A stretch of DNA of 64,000 nt from Tahibacter sp042701255 (GTDB lineage: Bacteria; Pseudomonadota; Gammaproteobacteria; Xanthomonadales; Rhodanobacteraceae). Made by a program: the position numbers and the translations under genes. Below the pieces are notes generated by a model that had not been told where the DNA came from, ran no database searches, and was given only the letters and a program-made list of their open reading frames with translations. Location: NCBI RefSeq assembly GCF_042701255.1, contig NZ_CP170554.1, forward strand, positions 1,426,001 to 1,490,000, read 5' to 3'. Of this stretch, positions 1-7,117 are shown one piece after another (the stretch's first letter is position 1; every line of letters begins with the position of its first letter).

Positions 1-55
1 CGAGGCGGACGAGTCCCGCGGCGGTTGTGCGTCCAGATCTTTCTCGGGAGTCGGC

Positions 56-3000
56 ATGCTTGCAGGAATCGTCATCGGTGTCGTTCTGGGTTTCATCGCG
101 GCGTGGTGGCTGCGTCCGTCGCCGCGTGCGGTGAGTCCCGCACCGGCGTCTGCGCCCGTCGCCTTGCCGCCGGTCGCGGCGGCGCCGGAACCTGCACCCG
201 CCATGGCGGAATCGCCGGAGCCCGAACCCGTCGCTGTCGAAGCTGCCGCGCCGCTGCCGCCGCGCGAGCGCCTGAACGCGTTGCTGCGCCGCGCGAGCGA
301 GCCGCTCGAAAGCTACGAGCATCCCGACGAGCTCACGACCCATCCCGATTTCGAAGCCGCGGTCGCGCTGCTGGCCGGCGCCGACTTCAGCGCGCGCGAG
401 CGCCTCGAAGCCGTGCCTTCGCGCGGCGTCGCGCTGAGCAGCGCCGCACTGCTCGCGCTGCATCGTGCCGGCGACGTGGTGCCGCTGGACGTCGTGCGCA
501 CGGTCGATCGCATGGGTTACTTCACCCTGCATTACGCACTGGGCTATCTGGCCGCGCATCCGCATCCGGCGACCCTGACCGGCGTGCTGCTGCGCATGAG
601 CGAATGGTGGATGGACCACCCGATCACGCGCGCCGGCGTGCAGCGCTACTTCGATGCATTGCCGGCGACCGCGACGATCGGCGACGAACTCGCCGACGCC
701 GATCCCGATCGCCTGCGCGCGCTGCAGGGCTGGCTGCGCAACAGCGGCCATCTGCGCGGCGAAGTGCTGGCTGCGCAAGTCGCGCAGCTGCTGCGCGCGA
801 ACGAGGATCTGGCGGCGCTGCTGCAGATCGGCCGCCTGCTCGGACCCGAGGCCGACGCCGACGAGATCCTCGCGCCGGCCGACGCCGAAGCGCGCCAGCG
901 CGTACTCGCGCTGCTCACGCGCGAGCCGCGCACGAGCCCGGTGCTGGTCGGCCCCGAAGGCAGCGGCAAGACGACCTTGATCCGCCAGTGTCTGCGTACG
1001 CTCGCCGCCGACGGCTGGCGCGTGTTCGAAGCCACGCCGGCGCAGATCCTGGCCGGTCAGAAATACATCGGCGAACTCGAAGGCCGCGTCACCCAGCTCG
1101 TGCGTGCGCTCAGCGAGCCGCGCACGATCTGGTACGTGCCCGAGGGCGCATCAGCTGCTCGAGAAAGGCCGCTCGATCAACGACCCGACCGGCATCCTCG
1201 ATCTGCTGCTGCCGTATCTGGAAAAACGCGAGATCCAGCTGATCGGCGAAAGCCCGCGCGATGCCTGGAGCCGCGTGCTCGCACAGCGGCCGCGCGTGCA
1301 GCATCTGACGGTCGGCCTGACGGTCGATGCGCTCGATGCTGCCGGAACGCGCGAGCTTGCCGACACCTGGGCGCAGCAGGCGCGCGAGCGGCACGGCGCC
1401 GACGTCGCTGCGCCCGAACTCATAGCCGAAGCCATGAGCCTGGCCGCGCAGCAATTCCCCGAACGCGCCGAACCGGGCCGCAGCCTGCGTCTGCTGCAGG
1501 AAACCCTGCGCGCGGCCGTGCAGGCCGATCCGCCGGCGCTGCCGCTGAGCCGCGCCCAGGTGCTCGCGACCCTGGCCGCGCAGTCCGGTCTGCCGCTGGA
1601 CATCCTCGACGGCGGCGCGCATCTCGAGCTGGCCCGCGTGCGCGAATTCTTCACGCGCCGCGTGATCGGCCAGGACGAAGCCGTCGACGCGCTCGTCGAT
1701 CGCATCAGCATGCTCAAGGCCGGGTTGACCGATCCTCAGCGGCCGCTCGGCGTGTTCCTGTTCGCCGGTCCCACCGGCACCGGCAAGACCGAGCTCGCCA
1801 AGGCGCTGGCCGAATACCTGTTCGGCTCGCGCGACAAGCTGCTGCGTTTCGACATGAGCGAGTACCAGTCCGAGGATGCGTACTGGCGCCTCATCGACGA
1901 AGGCAGCGGCGAACGCAGCGCCTCGCTGACCGGCCGCATCCGTCAGACGCCGTTCGCGGTCGTGCTGCTCGACGAGTTCGAGAAATCGCATCCGCGCGTC
2001 TGGGACCTGTTCCTGCAACTGTTCGACGACGGCCGCCTGACCGATCGCCAGGGCAATACCGCGGATTTCCGCCACAGCCTGATCATCCTGACCAGCAACG
2101 TCGGTTCCACCGTCACGCGGCGCAGCGGGCCGGGCTTCGTCGCGGCCAGTGATGCCTCGGCGCGCGGCGAGGCCGAACGCGCGCTGTTCGCGACGTTCCG
2201 CCGCGAGTTCCTCAACCGTCTCGACCGCATCGTCGTGTTCCAGCCGCTGTCGCGCGCGGTCATGCGCGACATCCTGCACAAGGAACTCGATCTCGTGCTG
2301 TCGCGGCGCGGCTTCCGTGCGCGCGACTGGGCCGTGGAATGGGAATCCTCGGCCGTGGACTTCCTGCTCGAACGCGGCTTCACGCCGGATCTCGGCGCGC
2401 GGCCGCTGCGCCGCGCGATCGATCAATACCTGCTCGCGCCGCTGTCGCGCACCATCGTCGAGAACCGCGTGCCGAGCGGCGGCCAGTTCCTGTTCGTCAC
2501 CGGCGCCGGCGACGGTCTGCACGTGCGCTTCGTCGATCCCGATGCCGGCGCGCCGCCGCCGTCGGCGGTCGTCTCGCCGGCGCGCGCCGATCTGCGCGCG
2601 CTCGCGCTGGACCCGGCCGCCGACGCGACCGCGCGCGCGGCGCTGCAGGCGGCGCTGGCCACGAGCGAGGAGCGCCTCGCCGGCGCGGACTGGCAGGCGC
2701 TGAAAGATCAGGCCGCAGCGGCGATGCAGGCACCGGATTTCTGGAACAGCACCGGTCGCCAGCAGGTGCTGGACACGCTGGAGCGCATGGACCGCATCGA
2801 CAACGCCGTGCGCGGTGCGCATTCGCTGCTGCAGCGCCTGACCGGCGGCGGCCGCGGCGTGCTCGACGTGGTGCGCCGTCTCGCGCTGCGCCTGCATCTG
2901 ATCGAGCTCGCCGTCGACGCGGTGCTCGCCGCCGAGCCCGAAGACGCGCAGCTGGAACTGCTGAGTCCCGACCGCGTCAACGCCGCCACGCGCGCCTGGT

Positions 3001-3374
3001 TCGAGCGCCTCGCGCAGATGTATCTGGCCTGGGCCGAGACGCGCGGCATGCGCGTGCGCACCGTGGAGCACGATCGCGAGCAGGCGCGTCTGCGTCTGGT
3101 CATTGCCGGCTTCGGCGCCTGGCAGACACTGCGCGACGAGCGCGGCCTGCACGTACTCGAACGCGGCGACGCGAATCCGGCCGAACGCCAGCGCCTGCAC
3201 GTGCGCGTGACCGCCGACGGCGTGACCGGCGCGGCCATCGCCGCCGACACCGAAGCGCGCCTGTGCCGGCGCTATCAGGAACAGCCCACGCCGCTGGTCC
3301 GCGATGCCGTGCGCGGCTGGCGCAGCGGGAGGCTCGATCGCGTGCTGGCCGGGGACTTCGATCTGATCGCGTGA
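56..3374 (+). pseudogene. Clp-type double AAA+ ATPase fused to a degenerate release factor 2-like region; single-base frameshift
   Basis: Read with one base removed near 1144-1146 this gives about 1105 residues. A membrane anchor opens the protein (MLAGIVIGVVLGFIAAWW). The first AAA+ module has Walker A GPEGSGKT near residue 298. The frame breaks in its Walker B: WYVPE in frame 2, then HQLLEKGRSIND in frame 3; dropping one G from GGG restores PExHQLL. The second module has GPTGTGKT (about 570), LLDEFEK, the sensor-1 segment LTSN, EFLNRLDR and a ClpB-like small domain. Residues from about 878 resemble RF2: APDFWN, MYLAWAETRGMRV, then GAWQTLRDERGLHVLER and a tail like the RF2 C-terminus, but without the SPF or GGQ motifs. 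GGGAG lies 6 bases before the ATG. A ClpA/B-type unfoldase or disaggregase acting near the inner membrane is inferred. The frameshift may be a sequencing error or a real lesion. Confidence 0.8.
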
Positions 3375-3458
3375 TCTGCCGGGTTTGCCGGATATTCGAC
3401 GAATGATGAACGCTGCTGTCGCATCACCCGACCGACCGTCTGACGAGGGCTTTTCTCC

Positions 3459-3836
3459 ATGATGTTGCCGCAGATCCTGACGGACGCATTCCATGACGAG
3501 AGCCGCGGGCGGAAAGCGCTCGCGCTTGCGCGCCTGCTGCATGCGCTGGGTCTCGTCGCGCGCCGGACTTACCGTCCGGGCACCGATGAGGTCAGCGATC
3601 CGGTCCAGCTGCGACGCATCAGCGAGCTCACGCATCGCATCGCCACGAAACAGGTGCAGCTGCTCACTGCGAGCGAGGCGGGTATGCCGGATGCGACGTT
3701 CCTGCAATTTCTGGCCGAAGCGCTCGACGAAATCGAGGTGCGGCCGGATGCGCTCGCTGAGCTCATGTCGGCGGGGCATGCGGAGGATTCCGGGATTCGC
3801 GTCGTGGAACGGGATGGTCGCGGAGGCCGGACGTGA
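3459..3836 (+). CDS. Small hypothetical protein downstream of the AAA+ gene
   Basis: This 125-residue protein was not recognised. It looks mostly helical and soluble, with no signal peptide, membrane segment or cysteine cluster. A GAGG sequence about 10 bases upstream could be the ribosome binding site; an alternative ATG is the second codon. It begins 84 bases after the AAA+ gene on the same strand and overlaps the next gene by 4 bases at most, so the three probably form one transcript. A role as an accessory of the AAA+ protein is inferred from position only. Confidence 0.6.
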   Translation: MMLPQILTDAFHDESRGRKALALARLLHALGLVARRTYRPGTDEVSDPVQLRRISELTHRIATKQVQLLTASEAGMPDATFLQFLAEALDEIEVRPDALAELMSAGHAEDSGIRVVERDGRGGRT

Positions 3837-4360
3837 TGTCCGAGCCTATGAAAGCCGACGCGTCGGCGGCAGCCCGCTGGGCGGCGCAGGCCGACGCCTG
3901 TGAGCGCGCGCTGAGCGAGCGTCCCGACGATCCGTCCGCCTGGATGGATCTCACGATCCTGTACTGGCTCGCCACGGACTACGGCATCTCCGTCGGCGCC
4001 GGCATGCCGGTCGATTTCTTCCGGATCGCCGGCGATCGTCTCGCCGCATTGCTGGAAGTCGGCCGCACGCGATTCGCCGAATGTCCGCAGGTGGAGTTCT
4101 GGACGCGCTATATCGAATGGATCGAGTACGGCCGGCCGCTCGCCATCGCCGACTGCCGTGCGTGGCTCGCGCGCGAGCCGCAGTTCAAGGATCCGGCGGT
4201 GTTCGCGTTCATGACCTCGCCGCATGCTGCGCCGGACCGTGACGTCGCGCAGCTGCTGGCCGAATGCCGCGGCCAGGACACCGAGCGTGCCCGCTATCTC
4301 GTTTCGGTCATCGAGTCGGCGATGCTGAGGAACGGCGAACGTGGGACACATCCGGCATGA
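3833..4360 (+). CDS. Hypothetical protein, TPR-like helical
   Basis: This 175-residue protein was not recognised. The N-terminal segment (ACERALSERPDDPSAWMDL) has the rhythm of a tetratricopeptide-like helical pair; the rest is helical and rich in Trp and Tyr. There is no signal peptide. The GTG start overlaps the stop of the preceding gene by 4 bases; an ATG one codon later overlaps it by one base (TGATG). Either arrangement implies translational coupling with its neighbour. Context suggests it belongs with the AAA+ protein, but no function can be assigned. Confidence 0.6.
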   Translation: MMSEPMKADASAAARWAAQADACERALSERPDDPSAWMDLTILYWLATDYGISVGAGMPVDFFRIAGDRLAALLEVGRTRFAECPQVEFWTRYIEWIEYGRPLAIADCRAWLAREPQFKDPAVFAFMTSPHAAPDRDVAQLLAECRGQDTERARYLVSVIESAMLRNGERGTHPA

Positions 4361-4670
4361 CCAGGTTCACCTCTCCTTTCATCGTGTGTAAGAGAGTGGG
4401 GACGGGGAGAGGGAAAGTCACAGTCGCTCGCCTTGGCTGATTCTCTTGCGGGCATGTTGAAAATTATTCGACATTTTCGGTGCCCGGCCTGAATCAGATT
4501 CAATGCGGGCTCCCTCGCGGTAGAAGGGCGGGAAAGGGGCGGCGCCGGTCGTAGCGTCGTCTGCCGGCACCGGCGATCACGTCCCGAATGCCATCACCGA
4601 TACGGCGACACGCCGATGCCTGGCGCGCAGCGCTATGCTCGCGGCTTCCACCTCTATGCGAGTCCGCGCC
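4361..4670. other. Intergenic region with no gene recognised
   Basis: About 310 bases separate the hypothetical gene from the dipeptidase. An AT-richer patch near 4456-4482 contains TTGAAAATTATTCG and might be part of a promoter, but no convincing -35/-10 pair was found. Short reading frames here lack ribosome binding sites and look spurious. Confidence 0.4.
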
Positions 4671-5957
4671 ATGAAAGCACTGCCGCCGTTGCTGTTCGTT
4701 CTTTCTGCGCTGACGGCCTGCGGCACACCCGCGCCGCGCCACGGCGGCAAGGCTTCCGTGGCTCCAGCGGCTCCGGCGGCGACGGACGAAAGCGCCGCCG
4801 CGCTGCATCGTCGTCTGCTGACCCTGGACACGCACCTGGACACGCCGATGCATTTCGGCCGCGCCGGCTGGAGTTTCGGCGACACGCACACCTATGCCGG
4901 CGACCTCGTGCAGGTCGATCTCGCGCGCATGGACGCCGGCGCGCTCGATGGCGGCTTCTTTGTGATCTATACGGCGTCGGGGCCGCTGACTGCGCAGGGC
5001 TATGCCGATGCGCTCGCCTTCGCGCGCGGCCGGGCCGACCGCATCGCCGCGACGATCGCCGGATTTCCGACGCGCATCGCGCTCGCCACGCGCGCCGACG
5101 ACGCGCTGCGTCTGGACCGTGCGGGCAAGCGTTTCGCGTTCGTCAGCATGGAGAACAGCTATCCGCTCGGCGAGGATCTGGGCCTGCTGGCGGAGTTCCG
5201 CCGCCGCGGCGTGCGCCTCGCGGGTCCCGTGCATACCAAGACGAATCAGTTCGCCGATTCGGCGACCGACGAGCCGCGCTGGAACGGTCTGAGTCCGCTC
5301 GGCCGCGACTGGGTGCGCGAGATGAACCGGCTCGGCCTGGTCATCGACGCGAGCCACGCCTCCGATGCGGCCTTCGACCAGATGCTGGAGTTGTCGCGCA
5401 CGCCGCTGCTGCTGTCGCATTCGGGCTCGCGCGAGGTCTGGAACCATCCGCGCAACCTCGACGATGCGCGCATACGCCGACTCGCCGAGCACGGCGGCGT
5501 GATCAGTGCGACGACGGTATATCTGACGACGATGAACATCGGTCCGCAGCGCGAAGCGCTGTTCGGCCAGCTCGAACACATCGCCGATCTGTCGCCGGCG
5601 CAGCAGGCCGAGCTGACCGAGGCGACGCGCGCGCTCGATGCGAAGGAGCCGCTGTGGGACAGCAACATCGACGCGTTCATGCGCAGCCTGTTGCACCTGA
5701 TCGAAGTCGCCGGCATCGACCACGTCGGCATGGGCGGCGACTGGGACGGCGGCGGCGGGTTGCGCGGTCTGGAGGACATCGCCGCGCTGCCGGAGATCAC
5801 CGCGCGGCTGCGCGCCGCCGGGTTTTCCGAAGCCGATCTGCAGAAGCTCTGGAGCGGCAATGTCCTGCGCGTGATGCGTGCGGCCGAGGCTGCGGCGCAG
5901 GTCGGCGACGACGGTGCAGCGGAAGCCACCGCGTCGAAAGGCGGCGACGGCGCTTGA
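4671..5957 (+). CDS. Membrane dipeptidase (peptidase family M19), lipoprotein
   Basis: This 428-residue zinc dipeptidase of the renal dipeptidase (M19) family hydrolyses dipeptides, probably in the periplasm or on an outer-membrane face. The chosen ATG gives a lipoprotein signal, LLFVLSALTAC, with lipobox LTAC; an in-frame ATG at 4635 would put charged residues in front of it. Family signatures are the HxD zinc motif in TLDTHLDTP, the segment HTKTNQFADS, DASHASDAAF, the metal-binding SHSGSR and the C-terminal DHVGMGGDWDGGG. The length is normal for the family. The stop codon overlaps the probable -35 box of the merR-like gene that follows. Confidence 0.92.
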   Translation: MKALPPLLFVLSALTACGTPAPRHGGKASVAPAAPAATDESAAALHRRLLTLDTHLDTPMHFGRAGWSFGDTHTYAGDLVQVDLARMDAGALDGGFFVIYTASGPLTAQGYADALAFARGRADRIAATIAGFPTRIALATRADDALRLDRAGKRFAFVSMENSYPLGEDLGLLAEFRRRGVRLAGPVHTKTNQFADSATDEPRWNGLSPLGRDWVREMNRLGLVIDASHASDAAFDQMLELSRTPLLLSHSGSREVWNHPRNLDDARIRRLAEHGGVISATTVYLTTMNIGPQREALFGQLEHIADLSPAQQAELTEATRALDAKEPLWDSNIDAFMRSLLHLIEVAGIDHVGMGGDWDGGGGLRGLEDIAALPEITARLRAAGFSEADLQKLWSGNVLRVMRAAEAAAQVGDDGAAEATASKGGDGA

Positions 5958-5984
5958 CCTTGTCCCAAGGGCAGGCCCGAGACT
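5954..5984 (+). promoter_or_regulatory. Probable MerR-type promoter/operator with a 19-bp spacer
   Basis: TTGACC at 5954-5959 is followed, after a 19-bp spacer holding the imperfect dyad CCTTGTCCC/GGGCAGG, by GAGACT at 5979-5984. A long spacer with a central dyad is typical of promoters bound by MerR-family proteins. The expected transcript start falls at about the ATG of the next gene (5992), which has no visible Shine-Dalgarno sequence. A leaderless, autoregulated mRNA is therefore likely. Confidence 0.5.
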
Positions 5985-5991
5985 GGCGCCG

Positions 5992-6741
5992 ATGGCAAAA
6001 CCCACGTCCCGTTATCTGCGCATCGGCGATCTTGCGCGTCGCAGCGGCGTCAGCGCCAAGGCGCTGCGCCTCTACGAGCAGCGCGGCCTGTTGCATCCGG
6101 CCGCGCACTCGGAAGCCGGCTATCGGCTCTACGACGCCGGTTCGCTGGCGGCGCTGAGCCGCATCGTCGTGTTGCGGCGCGCGGGCTTCAGCCTGGCCGA
6201 GATCGGCCAGCTGCTGACCCGCGACGCGACTGCCGCGGCGCGCCTGCTCGATGTGCGCATCGCGACCTTGGAACGCGAATGCGCCGAACGTGCGCAGGCT
6301 TTGCAGGCGTTGCGCTCGCTGGCGCGGCGCGTGGTTTCGCCATCGACCCTGGACCTCGACGAACTGGTGGAGACGATAGCGATGAGCACGCAACTGAAAG
6401 TGGACTGGACCCCGCGCGAGCGCGAGGATTTTCGCCGCCGCGCCGAACAGCTCGGCGAGACCGGCATGGCCGAGGCGCAGACGCTGTGGCCCGAGCTGAT
6501 CGCGCAGGTGCGCGCGGCGCTGGATTCGGGCCTGCCGGCGCAGGCACCCCAAGCGCAGGAACTCGCGCGGCGCTGGTATGCACTGGTACAGGTCTTCAGC
6601 GGCGGCAACGCCGAGGTCACGCGCAAGCTTGGCCAGACCTGGCAGGCGCAGCCCGACGCGATGGCCGCGCACGGCCTGGATCCGGCGCTGTTCGCCTACG
6701 TCGGTGCAGCGATGCGCGCGGCGGGGTTGAGCTTGGGGTAG
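5992..6741 (+). CDS. MerR-family transcriptional regulator
   Basis: This 249-residue regulator has an N-terminal MerR winged-helix DNA-binding domain at about residues 8-75 (YLRIGDLARRSGVSAKALRL, then YEQRGLL). A dimerisation coiled coil follows, with RIATLERECAERAQALQAL. The C-terminal half (about 125-245) is helical and resembles the TipAS-like effector domain of some MerR proteins, including a segment with GNAEVTRKLGQTW. No cysteine cluster for metal sensing is seen, so an organic ligand is more likely. The start at 5992 excludes residues translated from the dipeptidase end. Confidence 0.9.
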   Translation: MAKPTSRYLRIGDLARRSGVSAKALRLYEQRGLLHPAAHSEAGYRLYDAGSLAALSRIVVLRRAGFSLAEIGQLLTRDATAAARLLDVRIATLERECAERAQALQALRSLARRVVSPSTLDLDELVETIAMSTQLKVDWTPREREDFRRRAEQLGETGMAEAQTLWPELIAQVRAALDSGLPAQAPQAQELARRWYALVQVFSGGNAEVTRKLGQTWQAQPDAMAAHGLDPALFAYVGAAMRAAGLSLG

Positions 6742-6812
6742 GCATCAGCTGCGGCGGCGGGAGTCACGGAGTGCTTTTCCGGGACTTTGCTGTTGCATTC
6801 AACTGCATGGCG

Positions 6813-7036
6813 CAACCCCATCCCCACCCATACCCTCCCCTTGAAGGGGAGGGATTGATCACGGCCAGCTCGAGACGGATTGGATCTCATTGTTCGCAAG
6901 CGCGGCGTATCAAACCCTTGAAGGGAAGGGTTTCAAAGCTCGCCGTAACAGCCCTCCTTTTCAAGGGAAGGATTTCAAAAACTCGCCGTGATAAGCCCTC
7001 CCCTTCAAGGGGAGGGTATGGGTGGGGATGGGGTTG
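6813..7036. repeat. Long palindromic intergenic repeat, copy 1
   Basis: Two inverted 41-base ends (6813-6853 and 6996-7036) begin CAACCCCATCCCCACCCAT and each contain the palindrome CCCTCCCCTTGAAGGGGAGG or its mirror. Degenerate copies of the same core lie between them (near 6917 and 6957), each followed by CTCGCCGT. The same ends recur at 44972-45116 and 57864-59325, so this is a dispersed REP/BIME or MITE-like family. It lies between convergent genes. Confidence 0.85.
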
Positions 7037-7067
7037 CCTCGCCTAGCGGCTCCGGTTGCACTGCTCC

Positions 7068-7109
7068 GATTCCCGATTCCCGATTCCCGATTCCCGATTC
7101 CCGATTCCC
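7068..7109. repeat. Six perfect tandem copies of the heptamer GATTCCC
   Basis: The 42 bases are exactly six GATTCCC units. They lie 8 bases past the stop codon of the diguanylate cyclase gene, which is read in the opposite direction. Seven-base microsatellites of this type (GGGAATC on the other strand) are common between genes in Xanthomonadales, as far as I recall. Copy number probably varies between strains. Confidence 0.9.
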
Positions 7110-7117
7110 GCACCGCA

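Noticed and set aside
1136..1152. Programmed +1 frameshift as in prfB
   Set aside because: Although the protein carries an RF2-like part, the site lacks the CUU-UGA slippery stop and is in the first AAA+ domain, not near the RF2-like region.
1110..3779. 889-codon minus-strand frame opposite the AAA+ gene
   Set aside because: It overlaps unmistakable AAA+ motifs on the plus strand, is Arg/Ala-rich and has no domain of its own.
7068..7109. CRISPR array
   Set aside because: Units are only 7 bases with no spacers; it is a simple tandem repeat. No other array-like pattern was seen in the window.
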